The notes below the pieces were generated by a model. That model was not told where the DNA came from and did not search any database. It saw nothing but the letters and a program-made list of their open reading frames with translations. A stretch of 64,000 nucleotides of DNA. Origin: Anastatus disparis (taxonomy: Eukaryota > Arthropoda > Insecta > Hymenoptera > Eupelmidae). The stretch lies in NCBI GenBank assembly GCA_017163975.1, contig JAFFSR010000264.1:7926001-7990000 (forward strand), written 5' to 3'. Below are positions 47,019-59,499 of this stretch, piece after piece; position 1 is the stretch's first letter; each line of letters opens with the position of its first letter. A program made the position numbers and the translations under genes.

Positions 47019-47309
47019 ATGGTTTTTTGGCTTTTTTGCAATAACTAATTGACGGAAATAATCGCGGCAGTACTCAAATTGTAGGATTTTTTATTCTCTG
47101 ATACTTTTACTGATTACTTTTTTTGCTAAAATGCATAGGTTGCTTCAGAGAATTAAAAAAGCTATTTTGGCCAATTTTGCAGCCTCCTGGAGCATTTTCT
47201 ACCGTTTTTTTGGTTACATTCTATATAGAGTATATTTTTTTATCGCCCTCAACAACTCTATACAGGTTTCATTAAGCCCCTAATTAATGTTCTCAAAATA
47301 TCTCTATTG

Positions 47310-47880
47310 ATTGGACTATAATAAAACAAAAACATTATTGAAAATTAAAAAGTTTAATTTTTTATGATAGAATGTGTATGTGTGTAGGCGTTTATGTGTG
47401 TGTATTTGTATACATGAGTATGTATTGCTACGAAAACAATCACAGCCGTGTAAATGACTACGAAAAAAAAACACATCTCCAAAAGTGCGGCGAAAAAAAA
47501 CAGCTCTTGAAAATTTTCACCGTGTTTTCGAGGGGGATTTTTCTTCGCCGCACTTTTGAAGATGTGTTTTTTTCGCTGCACATTTAGAGATGTTTTTTTT
47601 CGCCACGCTTTTGAAGATGTGATTTTTTTGCCGCACATTTAGAAATGTTTTTTTTTTGTTGCACTTTTGGAGATGTGTTTTTTTAGGCTGCACTTGTAGA
47701 GATGTGTTTTTTTTTGCTACACTTATGGAAACGTGTTTTTTTTGGTAGTCAATTACACGGCTGTGTTTGTTTTCGTAGCCACCATCGATATATACATGCA
47801 CATGTATACAAATACACACACATACACATTCTATCATATGAAATTGAACTTCTCAATTTTCAATAACATTTTTATATTAT
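47310..47880. mobile_element. MITE-like element with internal ~28-bp repeats
   Basis: The ends 47325-47450 and 47740-47870 are inverted repeats (GATAGAATGTGTATGTGTG against its complement; TACGAAAACAATCACAGCCG against its complement). The middle holds about eight units of the form CGCACTTTTGAAGATGTG + T-run. 47084-47309 and 47881-48055 hold nothing recognisable. Confidence 0.7.
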
Positions 47881-48069
47881 TAACACTCCTTTAAAAATTT
47901 AGATAAAGAATTTTCAATTTATTTCAAGGATTTTTTCCAAATTAATTTTTTTAACGTAGACAATTAAATCATGCTCTAAATATTTTTGATTCTGTATTTT
48001 AATATCTTTCAAATTATGTAAAATAAAATTAAAAATAAATGTTCATAATATATTTTATATTATAGTATT

Positions 48070-48175
48070 GGAAAAGTTGCGCAAAAAGTGGCGTCACTTT
48101 TGGCTCGATAAAGCGACACGAAAAGTGATGTAACGTAAAAAGTGACTCAAAAAGTGACGCAAAATATTGCATTAT
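48070..48175. repeat. AAAAAGTGACGC short repeats
   Basis: Six degenerate 12-14-bp units (AAAAAGTGGCGTC, AAAAGTGATGTAACG, AAAAAGTGACTC, AAAAAGTGACGC). No coding sequence around it. Confidence 0.5.
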
Positions 48176-48438
48176 AAGTTTCGTGATCATTTTCAGGAGG
48201 GCAGATATAAACAATTTTACACAACTTCAAAATTCTTCTATAAGTATTCTTTCAATGTCTTAATTCAAACATTTTCAAACTATTTTAAACAGTTATAAAC
48301 AATTTCAATTAATTATAATCATTTAGAAATATTTATAAGCAGTTAGAAACAATTAGTACAGTTCTAAAATTTACAGTCATATTAACTAGTTATAACAGTT
48401 ATTAAACCTCTAATTTTTAATAGTATATTACGACTAAA

Positions 48439-48539
48439 GGCCAGAAAAAAAAGAAATGTCTCAGATTACATGTAATTGTCGGCTGAGGCGAAGTTAAAGT
48501 TGACAAATATGTGATCTGAGGCTTTCTTTTTTACTGGCC
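48439..48539. mobile_element. 100-bp hairpin (small MITE)
   Basis: Arms 48439-48480 and 48502-48539 start GGCCAG and end CTGGCC, with a 21-bp loop. Confidence 0.6.
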
Positions 48540-48565
48540 ATGGTCCGTATGCTATTTGTTTGCCC

Positions 48566-48912
48566 GAGTTGCAAATGTTTGCAGTTACTTACACAGCAAC
48601 TGACAACTAGTCTGGCCATTTTCAAGTTACCTGCCTAGTAACTGGTAAATGGTCGGACTAGTTGCTAGTTATTGTGTGAGTAACTGGAAATGGTCGAACC
48701 ATTAACCAGTTAGTGGGTGAGTAACTGGTAAATGGTCGGGCCAGTTGGTAGGTACTAGATGAGTAACTTGAAGTGGTCAGAATATTTACCAGTTACTGGG
48801 TAAGTAACTAAAAATAGTTGGACCATTTACCAGTTTTTTGGCTCTGTAACTGGGAACTAGTCAGATTATTTACCAGTTACTTGCTCTGTAACTGGTACCT
48901 GGTGCGAGTATT
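48566..48912. repeat. Palindromic ACTGGTAAATGGTC repeat array, copy B
   Basis: Same family as 16636-17265 in opposite orientation; its right flank (48905-48935) matches the flank of copy A. The two arrays lie 31 kb apart. Confidence 0.85.
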
Positions 48913-48935
48913 CTCAATTACTTGACCATTTCAAA

Positions 48936-50040
48936 TTCAAAACCATTTCCTCATGCACAAATCTGCTCCCTTTCCCTCTCCTCGATAACGCGCTTGGTTG
49001 AAGGGCTAGGGCTTGCGACGGTAGAACTTGCGAGTCAGTTATGTATAGACCATCTTCGGAGCCACCTAGCGACACTTTCACTGCAGTCACCCAGTGTGGT
49101 ACGGGAAATCAATCCAACAACGCGAACACGGAACAGAACAGCCAGGCTGGGAGCATATCACAGGAGATAAAAAGAGAGAAGATTTAACAATTCGGTCCTT
49201 CGAGCCGGATCTTTAAGGGTTTTTTTTTGCTACATCTCTCGGTCGATGGCAAACATGAGATGAACGTGATTTGTTAAATGTTGTGTATTTAAAGTGAAAG
49301 TATAACTGGGAATCATATAAGGAGAAAAGAAAAGAAACTTTAAGATATACATTTGTATAGTTTAATTATTGTAGCTGCAAGCTTGTTTCTTGAACGTTTA
49401 TTTGTAAGCTTGGACGCATACATGAGTATGTGTAGGTGTACGCGCATATAAGTTATATAATTAATGGCGTGGAAAATGGCGGACGGTGTTAGTAATAATG
49501 GACTCTCTCGAGGGAGATAGAGTCGTGGTGCGCATGTACACATTTCTATGAGAGTCCACGAAAGAGATTTCATAGACAAGCCATCGACGCCTTCCATCTT
49601 TCTTTATCTACGAGATCGAGACAAGTGAGTGACCCCTCTTGCGTCGTTCGAGTAAACGCATTTAAACGCATTATGCTAATGCACACGGTGATGATCGAAT
49701 AATGTGATATTTTATTATCTCTGACCTCTCTTTCTTTTTAGGAACGGATCGAGCTACTATGTGAAAGCTTTAATGAAAATCTCGTCGTGAATACCGGTAT
49801 GAGCTACTCATTCTTGTTGCTACTACCAATGTAATAAATCTCACTTTTATTCTCTCTTACCTCCCCCCTCTCTTTCGATTTCTCTTTTTTTTTCTACCCT
49901 TCTCTTTGTTCCTCTCTTTTCCTACACTCCTTCCAACTTCTTTTTGGATATGCCATCTTTTTCTGACATCAGAAGGCTGCTTGAAGAGTGATTCTCCACT
50001 CTCTCCTACCTACCTTCTTACTCTCTCTCATTTTAATCTC
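48936..50040. other. Single-copy-looking stretch with a possible small exon
   Basis: GC-richer than most of the window. 49741-49795 has splice-like borders (TTCTTTTTAG before, G|GTATGAGC after) and an open frame ERIELLCESFNENLVV that I cannot assign. A GTGAGT donor-like site precedes it near 49624. No start, no homologue recognised. Pyrimidine-rich sequence at 49850-50035 is otherwise empty. Confidence 0.25.
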
Positions 50041-50048
50041 CTCCCCAT

Positions 50049-50213
50049 GGGCGCTGAACGCTGTAGAGTAAAAAGCGAGCAAAGAATTCTATTCTATGAA
50101 AAAATATTAAATTTTTATTATTTTCCGAGTATAGTCCGAAACGGAAAAAATGAAGTCAAGTTCAACTGTTTTTTAGAATCCTTTGCTCGTTTTTTGCTCT
50201 ACAGCGCTCAGCC
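50049..50213. mobile_element. 165-bp MITE
   Basis: Terminal inverted repeats of about 35 bp (GGGCGCTGAACGCTGTAGAG at the left, complement at 50181-50213). AT-rich centre. 50214-51185 contains no feature I can support. Confidence 0.7.
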
Positions 50214-51189
50214 CCTACATTTGTATAAAAATATTAAATTCATTATTTATAATAAAAATTTAGATTAAACGAGGACAGAGCTATACGGCCGACTCTTAAA
50301 TTAATTTCATGAAAATACATTAGTATCTAAAAATTTCCTTGTAAACAATTCTTCATGAATAACATTTATGTAACCTTAATCACATATCCATTTGTATGTG
50401 TTCGTATTCATACCAACACAGTATGGAAGATGTCATTGCAATATTTCATCGTCTCCCACTTGAATGTTTCAATGGAACCTTCTATACAGATTCTAGGAAG
50501 TGCTCACAAAATATTTTGAAATATTCAAAAGGTAAGAATGAAGACAAAATTTGAAACCAAACAATTATATTTTATTTATAAAAAAAAATGCGCAGAAGTG
50601 TTTGGAACGTAGGTATAATAGTGAAAATATACTAAAATTGAAGAATATCTGCATTATGCTATAGAGCTATTAAGCTCAAATATTAAAATTAATGTCAAAA
50701 ATAGTTCTATAGTTATTTACATATAGATGCATAGTATTTAAGGAATGTAAATATTTACGTCGATGACATCTGTTAATATACACTTTAAGTAGTAATTTTA
50801 AACTTGCACAACTGATAAAAAGAGATCTCCACACCTCTAGGAAACAGATTTGGCTGATACTGCAGGTTATAATTTTTTGATAAAAAGAAATAATCCGTGT
50901 TTTTCTTTTCCTTCAATAAGCCTAAAGACAAAGATTAGGTTATTTTTTCAAAAATATAATAACAAGAAGTGCTTATAAGAACTTTATAAACCAAAAAACT
51001 AAAATTCTTACAAAAAAGTGCATGGAAGATAAAAAAGTACAAGTTGAACACTTCACTTGGAACCTTATGGTGTTGAAAAAGTTTTTGTGGTTCAGAAGTT
51101 ACGCTAAATAAAATATTGCCACATATTTTTTTAAGATTTTTAGCATGTGATACATGATAAATTTTCATACCATTTAATTAGCATATTTT

Positions 51190-52230
51190 GATCTCCTCCC
51201 ACACAGCATAGAATATTTATGGAAGCTTCCTGGAATATTGGCACGGAAGATTTAAAATATTTTAGGAATCTTTCATGAAATATTTCTGTATTATTCGTCC
51301 TTGATTCTTCTTGCATTAGAATATTTCATGGAATATTGTTGGAAGATTCCAAGAATATTTCATTGGAAGATTTCGGTTATCTTAGATCTTTCATTGAAAC
51401 ATTTCAGGGATCTTGCAGGAATATTTCATGAAATATTCCGTTCAAACATTCATGGAAGATTTCCATCGTAAAGTATTCCATGGAATATTCATGGAAGATT
51501 CGTAGAATATTGGCATGGAAGATTTGGAATATTTAAGAAATCTTTCATGAAATATCCCTCTAATATTCGTATGTCCTTGATTTTTCTTACATTGAAATAT
51601 TTCATGGAATATTCTTCAAATATTTCCAGAATATTTCACTAGAAGGTTTGGATAATCTCTCATCTTTCATGAAATATTCCTAGAACATTTTTGAAAGATT
51701 TTGATGAAAGATTCAGAGTTTCAGATCCACCACGAAATATTTCTGGAATATTTCATAAATGAATTCGAAATGCTGTTAGGGGGTAGTATATATATATTAT
51801 ATAATCACACATTATACTCATACATCAATATATATACGCATACATAAACATTGCCATTTGGTTGTAAAATCGCATTGACATATTCGCTCCAACTGTACAC
51901 AACAAAGCGTCAACCCTTTCGCTTATGTAGTAAGTAGGGTATCGTACAATTACTTGGGGATAAAATTCTCATCTAACGAACATTCCCCTATCGGCGGCAC
52001 TGGAAATCTCCCGTAACGTTCCGTGCAACCTTGGAAGATATATGTAATATACCGCTGTACGATTTTAAAGATTTTCCGGATCTCCCTAAAATCTTTCATA
52101 AAATATTCTACTGAAAGATTACTTGAATCTTACTGTGAAATATTTCATGGAATATTTCTGGAAGATTTATGTAATAATTCATTGCACGATTTTAAAGTTT
52201 TTCTTAATTCCACTCTAATTCCATTCTCGA
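51190..52230. repeat. Dispersed ATTTCATGGAATATT palindromic repeats
   Basis: About 20 degenerate units around GAAATATTTCATGGAATATT and GGAAGATT, many self-complementary, with an unrelated stretch at 51780-52020. 52231-52580 holds no gene. Confidence 0.7.
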
Positions 52231-52584
52231 CCGCTACGTGGCGAAACACCGTCGTTGAGCGTCCTGACACAAGAACAGTCGTCTCAACGGTATAAGTCCG
52301 GGGAAAAGACAAGACTCGACGATTCGCTTGCGACAAGCTTTTGCTAACCGTTACTCTACCGTTACTCTACCGTTAAAATACTTTCGTACTTTTCATTCCA
52401 TCTTTTGAGTTGAGTATCTTCTCTCGTTTTTCACTTTGATACTTATTTTTATTATCTTTCCTACGGAATACCTTTTGATCTTGAGTTGGTCTTTCCATAA
52501 ATACAAAATTATGGTATTCATCGTAACAACTCATAGAGTCTATCACCAGTCTACAACAGAAATTTCCTTCCTTGAGCCAAAATA

Positions 52585-53709
52585 ATGAGTGCTTGGAGTA
52601 GTGGTGAATCAGAACCAAAAGAGGAGTATGCTGACGATCGGACTGGTGCATCACAACCAAATGCTTCTTCAGAAATCTTTGATGATCCTGAGAGAGACGA
52701 CGGTGTATTTTTCGATTCTGTCTATTCCTCTTCCATAAAAGACTTTGTAGGTCATGCTAATTTTTATAAAAATATTCCTATACCAGAGCATACTCCATTA
52801 GCTTACTTCGAATTCAAAGTAATTTTGGAACAAACAAATCTCTTCCAGAAGCAAAATCCCGATCCATTCCATTCTAATATGGCTCCATGAAAAGATGTAA
52901 CTCCATGATATCTCCAAATTTTACGTTTTCTGCATTTTGAAAATAATAGGGACAATGCATCACCCTAAAAGAACCACCCTCTGAGGAAAATTAAATCTGT
53001 AATGGATTTTCTAAATCAGAAATTTTCCTCTACTTTGCAAATCCTGGCAAAAACCTTTGAATTGATGAAAGTTTGATGCCGTGGAAAGGAAAATTGAAGT
53101 TCAAGCAATATTCACCCTTGAAAAGACACAGGTTTGGTATAAAATTTTTAAAGTGGATGGACAAGAAAGAAGTTTACATGATAACAACAGTCTATGAAGT
53201 TGGTTACGCAAGTACAGAGAAGAAACATTGGAGTACTAATAAAGATATTATAAAACCAATATGTATAGTGGACTACAATAAAAATATGAGAGGGATTGAC
53301 AACATAGACAGACAACTTTTATTGGTAGAAACGATTAGAAAATCTACTAAATGGTATCGAAAACTTTTTTTTCGATTTTGTTCTGGTAAATTCTCATGCA
53401 TTACACAAAATGAAAAGTACCATTGACAAAAAGATTTCTTATCCTCATTTTCGTTTAGAAGTGGTGAGAGGCTAACTGGGGATAAATTCTGATGACTTGC
53501 GTCATTCATGTCAGTTGAATGACTCTCGACTTACTGGAAAACACTTTCCTAAGAAAATTGATCAAGGGAAAAAGAAAGAAAGCAATTGCCGTTTATGTCT
53601 CATGAATAAAACCAGACATCGAAGCACTTATGAATGTAAAACTTGTCAAGTTGTTCTATGCATAGATCCGCGTCATGAAAGTTATCACACCAAAGAAGTT
53701 TTACCTTGA
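52585..53709 (+). pseudogene. piggyBac-family transposase, internally deleted
   Basis: N-terminal acidic region, then FLHFENNRDN and MDFLNQKFSS. The first catalytic block IDESLMPWKG lies at 53065-53090, then FKQYSPLKRHRFGIKF. The sequence then jumps directly to KWMDKKEVYMITT, so roughly 150 residues including the second catalytic Asp are missing. CIVDYNKNMRGID (third Asp block) and RKSTKWYRKLFFRF follow. The C-terminal Cys-rich zinc domain (53560-53700: CRLCLMNKTRHRSTYECKTC, VVLCIDPRHESYHT) is intact. Frame changes and stops occur near 52890, 53070 and 53425. It is a dead remnant. Confidence 0.85.
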
Positions 53710-53779
53710 TCAAGTTGGGAAAAATTATAAAAAATAAGAGAAAGTCATAAAGTCAGATGTTATCGATAGATTCATATAG

Positions 53780-53935
53780 ATCTTAGAAGAACAATGTGAG
53801 AAAAATACAAAATAGACTTCTGACAAAATGGAAAAATGTATAAAAAATGAAAAAATGTATAAAAATAAAATCAAAAAAAATGTATAAAAATGTATAAAAA
53901 AAATAGGAAAATATAAAAAATAAAAAAAAATGAAC
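53780..53935. repeat. AAAAATGTATAAAAA short repeats
   Basis: Low-complexity run of about eight AAAATGTATAAA units. Confidence 0.6.
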
Positions 53936-54149
53936 AAAGGAGCTACATTACTTTCTACGTCCACGTCTTTAGCTCTGGGTAAAGCAGAAGGAGAGTAGAA
54001 GGCCTAAAAACTCCACATTTCTAAAAAAAAAAGCACGAATCAAAACACATAAACCCTGAGATGGCCATATGCCCAGAAGAATGAGTATAATTATGTCTAT
54101 TCACAATCAAACAAGTGTCAGATTCAGATGTAGCACCTCGGGATACTCT

Positions 54150-54440
54150 TAGATATAATTTTTGTTCGAATATATATGATACTTTCTGCATTTGACCTTG
54201 AAGTGACCTTGTTTGACCTCGAATGACCGTAATTATGAGCAGTTATGACCGATTAAACTCCAGATTTGGATTCAGCACCCCACAAAACATTTGGATATCA
54301 TTTATTTTGACTATCTATAATATTTTCTGCATTTGACCTTGAATTGACCTTGTTTGACCTCAAATGACCATAAACATGACCAGTTATGACCGATTAAACT
54401 CCATATTTGAATGCAGCACATCTCAAAACCTGAAAATATG
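54150..54440. repeat. Tandem duplication of a ~135-bp unit
   Basis: Two copies sharing TTTGACCTTGAAGTGACCTTG, then ATGACCGATTAAACTCC and ATTCAGCAC. Elements of the unit (GACCTT, GGATTCAGC) resemble parts of foldback FB-1. Confidence 0.7.
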
Positions 54441-54481
54441 ATTTTATTCCTATTCTACCGAACTAAAAATTTTTCATGACC

Positions 54482-54596
54482 CTCCAGGGCTGGAGAGCCG
54501 ATATATCGGCTCGTTCCATGATAGGAACATTGTGCATAGTTGATGGGTGATACAAGACATGAATTTGGGCACTTTCAAAGGAGGTTTCGAAACCTC
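54482..54596. other. Chain of four short hairpins
   Basis: CTCCA-GGGC-TGGAG (54482-54495), the perfect palindrome GAGCCGATATATCGGCTC (54495-54512), GTTCC-ATGATA-GGAAC (54513-54528), and the perfect palindrome GAGGTTTCGAAACCTC (54581-54596). No gene adjoins them. Function unknown. Confidence 0.7.
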
Positions 54597-54711
54597 AAAA
54601 CCTGGCTCTTAAAGGTTAAAATTATTTAAAAAATACACAATGTAAAAAAAATAAATAAAGAAAGGAATAAAAAATATTAAAACAATATAAAGAAAAAATT
54701 TTTAAAAGTAA

Positions 54712-54785
54712 CCCCAGCTGAGAGTTGAACTCGCGTACTCAAAAGGAAAAGCGTGAGCGTTACGCACTAGACCAACGCTACTTCG
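54712..54785 (-). other. tRNA-like sequence (degenerate tRNA or SINE head)
   Basis: On the minus strand, AGCGTTGGTCTAGTGCG followed by AACGCT gives a D-arm/A-box-like hairpin, and GAGTTCAACTC a B-box-like T-arm, about 32 nt apart. The acceptor ends do not pair properly and the anticodon arm is unclear, so this is not a functional tRNA. 54790-55200 is otherwise empty. Confidence 0.35.
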
Positions 54786-55204
54786 AAACATTTTTGGCGT
54801 AAAATCATACATGTTCATCTGCCCCCCAGCTGTTTAATATATTTAAATTTTAAATAAAAAATCAGTTAATAATAGTTAGAAAGTTCAACAGATTATATTT
54901 ATAATGTTTTTCTCTCATAAAAAAAGAAAAGAAAAGAAAATAAAAGATTCACGCAACGAAAATACGTTAAACAAAATTTGCGACATAATTTTGGATATAG
55001 ACCAGCCGTGTTTGCTTGCGTCGCCACCCAAAAGAGGACTTGAGTGATAAAAAAATGTCATAGTTTGCGGTAAAGAAAGAATAGTAGACAAGTCACGCTT
55101 ACTCCTGTCACGTCCCATGAGAGGCAACAGCGCCAGCTATCGAAGGATATTAGAATGGGGAGTTATCAAAGCATGTAATAAAAAAAATCGAATTATTTCA
55201 GAAG

Positions 55205-57835
55205 CAAAGTTTAAAAACATAATCATAAATAATTCTTGGCTGAAGCCAAAAAACGGGTTATTTTCATAGTCAGGAACCATTCCTGGCAATAGCTGAATCG
55301 GGGCAATAACCAGAAACGATCCTTGAATAGGGCTACAAAAGATTTCGCTCTAACCAAAAACGATTCTTGGCCATATCCAAGCTTAAATTTTGTTTAGAGC
55401 GACGAGAAAAAAGACTTTACTTGAGTCGAAATCAATACTGGGCCATAGCCAAGAATTATAATTGACTAGGGTCAGAAAACGAATCATTTCCGAAGCCAGG
55501 AACCATTTTCAGCTATAACCAAGAATAACTCTTGGCTGAGACCAGGGAACGAATATTTGTCTGAACCAAAAACGATTTAGGATTTAGGTCAGACAAAACC
55601 AAGAATTGTTATTGGACAACTTCACTTGGGCTAATATTGATATTTTGCATTAGTCAAGATTCATCCTTGGTTGGCCAAAATTATTTCTGAAACTGGATAC
55701 AATTTTCGGCCATAGCCGAAAATGATTTCTGTCTAGGGCAAGAAAACGATCTTTTGATCGAGTCCAAAGCGATACGTATCCATGAATAAGTATTCATTTT
55801 GGCTAGGGCCAAATTACAAAATATTTTTTGGAACTAAACACAATCTTTGGTCATAGCCGAAAATAATTTTTATTTTAGGATGGGAAAACAATTTTCGATT
55901 GAGCCAAAAGCAATTCATGGTCATAACCTAGAATGATTCTTGGCTAGGGCCAAAAATCTTATTATTCTTGATTGCAGAGTTAGTTTTGCTTTGGCTAGGA
56001 AATGCATATTGCTCGCACTGAAAACTATTCTTGACCATAGCCAAGAATTATTCTTGTCTAGGGCCAAAATACAGATCATTTTTGGAGGTAGATACAATTT
56101 TTGGTCATAGCCGAGAACAGTTTTTGTCTAGGGACAAAGGAAAATATAGCTAAAACTGACTCTTGGCTCTGGTCAGGAAACAAATTTTTGTACAAGTAAA
56201 AAGCTCATTCATGGTTATGAGTGATTATTGGCTAGGACCGGGAAAAAAAACTTTATCTGAGCCAATATCGATACTCAATCATAGACAAGAATCATTCTTT
56301 GCTGATCAAAATACAAATTATTTCTGGAGTCAGACACAATAAATGGCGATAGCAAAAAATAATTTTTGTCTAGGGCAAGAAAACAAGTTATTAATCGAGA
56401 GAAAAGCAATTCATGGCTATAACGAAGAGTCATTTTTGGCTTGGGCAAAGATACCAATCTTTTTTGGCGCAAGACATCATTTTTGGCCATAACCAAGAAT
56501 AACTTTTGTCGACGGTTAGGAAAAAAATTATTAATAGAGGCAAAAGCAACTTATGACCATAACCAAAAAATCTAACTATCTCCAGTCACAGAGATAGTTT
56601 TTAGCTGTAGAAAACATTTCTCGCTCGCGCTGAAAACGATTCTTAAACATAGTTAAGAATTATTCCTGGCTAGGGTCAAAAATAAAATCATTTCTTTGAT
56701 ATGATTTTTGACGCCAGAAATCATTTTTGGCCATAACCAAGAACCATTTTTGCCTGAGGATGAGAGATTAATCGTTGTTCACACCGAAAACTAGTTTCAG
56801 CTAAAGAACAATTCCTTTTTAATCCTAGAAAAAGTTTTTAACCCCATATATAAATGATTTCTGGCTAGGGCCATAAATTTTTAAGGCTAGAAACTACTAT
56901 TGGCTACAACAAATATTAATTTTTTCCTAGCTCTAAAAAAAAGAATTTAAAAAGAATCATTACCTGAGCCAGATACAATTTTTGGCCATAGCCAAGCATG
57001 ATCCCTGGATAGGGCTAGATAACTTATCGCTCAAGCTAAATCCGATTTATGGTCATCGTAAAGAATGGTGATTGTCTCGAGCCAGAAAAGGGAACGTGGC
57101 TTTAGTTAAAAACAGTACTCGGCCACAGCCAAGAATTATTATTGACTACATTTAAGAAACTGGTTATAACTTTAAATAATTCCTAGTTAAAACTAAAGTA
57201 CAAATATTTATTCAAGGCAAGATCAATTAATGGCCAAACGGCCAAAAATATGACTTTTTTTGATTTCAGAAGTTTTTAGCCATAGCCGAGACGAATTCTT
57301 TTTCATGGTAGGAAAAGCGAAAAGCGATTTATAATTATAGTTGAAAGTAATTAATAGCTTGGGCTAGAAAAGACGTCTTTGCCTAAGCCAATATCAATAC
57401 TTGGCCAGAGTTAAAAATTATTCTTAGCTAGGGTCGAAATCGAAATCATTTCTGGAGCCAGACATAATTATATATAGCCAATAATGATTCTTATTTGGGT
57501 GCACATAGCAAAAATTTTATCTTTTATATATTTAATATATTATGAATTCTTTTATGAATTCTAATTATATAAAATAATTATTCGCTGTATCCAGAAAACA
57601 TATCCTGCTCACGCTAAAAACGATTCATGGTCTTAGCTGATAATTATTCTTGGTTGGGGTGAAAAATATAATTATTTTTCAAGTCAAAAAATATTTCCAG
57701 ATACAGCCAAGAATGATTCTGAGCTGTATCCAGGAAACAAATCTTCGCTTGAGCAAAAAGCAATTCATAACAATGGACTAGTAATTATTGACCTCGGCCA
57801 GAAAACACGGCTTCGCTTGAGCCAGTATAGATGGG
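55205..57835. repeat. Long degenerate array of GGCCATAGCCAAGAAT palindromic units
   Basis: About 25-30 units of 75-130 bp, each with a version of TTTTTGGCCATAGCCAAGAA followed by TGATTCTTGGCTAGGGCC; the two halves are complementary. Units are heavily diverged. Related fragments appear at 59500-59850. No coding sequence within. Confidence 0.8.
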
Positions 57836-57837
57836 TA

Positions 57838-58185
57838 AATCTTTCATAATGTTAAAATTTCACCTGCAACAAATTAAAAAAAAAAAAATACAGGCACACG
57901 TATAAAACTAATTTTCTCTGAATGTTGACGTATTATAATGAAAGAAAAAAATCGTGTTACTCACTTTTAAGGGTAGTCTTTTTAACAAACATCAAAAGAC
58001 AGATTTTCGAGTAAATTTTTCATAGTGTTAAAATTTACTTTCAATAAATTAAAAAAAATTGAAGACACATGTATCAAATTTATTTTTTTTAAATGTTGAT
58101 ATATTAAAATGATAATAAAAGAAAAAATCGCATTACTCACTTTTGAAGATAGCTTTTTTTAATATAAGACATTTAAATATATTCA
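57838..58185. repeat. Tandem duplication, 176-bp unit
   Basis: Two diverged copies starting at about 57845 and 58021 (TTTCATARTGTTAAAATTT), each with GAATGTTGA/AAATGTTGA and ATCG…TTACTCACTTTT. 58186-59495 is AT-rich with no gene I can support. Confidence 0.7.
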
Positions 58186-59499
58186 TTATTATCACACCCA
58201 GGTATAATATTTTACCTATCTCAGATCAGTTTTTTAAGTATTTTGGGCTATAATAGATCATTTTCCATTGAGCTTTTTCATTTTTACATGTTTAATATGT
58301 TACAGAAAATATTTAAATACGCAATTTACATTAATAATTACAAAATTTTTTGTAATAAATAAAATATGCCAGAAATGGCAATTTTTTTGGAAAATTCATT
58401 TTTGGTGATTCGGGTATTAAAATTGAGTGATATTAGTTACCCAATGGCTTTTGGGATTCCTGATTACAAATCATAAGTGAGTGGAATATCAATTTATTTT
58501 TGCTAAAATTGTCAATCTTAGGGTATGAAATTTGACATAGATTTGTGTAGTTTATGTTTTCGAATAAAAATACTTATATTCCTTTTAACCAAATATTTTA
58601 GTTTATTTAATAAACATTAAATCTAAAAATTTTAAATTTAAAATCTAGAAATTTCAGTGATGATTCAACTCAACGTTCTAGGTGTAAGCTATTAAATACA
58701 TACTAAAACTGAGCTTTTTAAAGTTTAAACTCTTTAGAATTAAAACATTGATAGAAACTAGGTAATCGATGTAAATTTGGAAAATTTAATAGCCGGGAAA
58801 AATTCAATGATTTCCAGAATACTCGAAATAATACTTCAAAAGCAACTTAAAGATTACATTGAGTATTATAAAATAGTAAATTACAAAGTTCACAACAGAG
58901 AAAAGATGAATCAAAGCTTAGGTTTTCATATTAGTGGATAAAAACCTATTTTCAAAAGTGAGTCACGTTTTTTAAGTATAATTTCAAACGAACAAAGAAC
59001 TTTATCTACACTAGGCACACGTTCCTAATAAAAAAATTTCTCTTTGTGATTCTAAATATTACCTTTTGATGTAGTTTAAAATGTCACCGCTGAATAGTCT
59101 TTTTTACAGCATCGTATTTTCCAGAAAAAAGTAAAATATATAAATTTTTGGTAACATTTTAATAACCTTTCAGAAAGTACTTTTGTTAACAGGCACACAC
59201 CCATGCTCTTGATTTTCCAAAAGTATGTGTATAGATAAAGCTTTGGTGTGAATTTCAAATCAAAAAAGCAGTAGTCATTTTTTTTATAGCGGTAATTTAT
59301 CATTTTACATGGCCTGGTAACATTTAAATTTCAAAAAAAAAACCTCTTTTCCCCATCCGCCATAAAATGACACGTCTAATTATCATTACAAATATAACAA
59401 AATTAGTTTCTAATAACTCAATAAATCAGTGAACATTTGCTAACAAGATGTGCTATCTCATATTTAGGAGAAATGACGCAGTAACATGATTTTTAAAAG

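Larger units (their letters stand above)
41992..47073. mobile_element. Composite region bounded by 55-bp inverted repeats
   Basis: 41992-42047 (ATTACTGCCGTGATTATTTC onward) is the inverted copy of 47019-47073 with only a few mismatches. Between them lie the FB-4 foldback and the truncated LINE 2. The repeats may be arms of an older foldback split by these insertions. Confidence 0.6.

Noticed and set aside
52373..52660. Minus-strand ORF of 95 codons near the piggyBac start
   Set aside because: Overlaps the transposase 5' end on the opposite strand; no motif.
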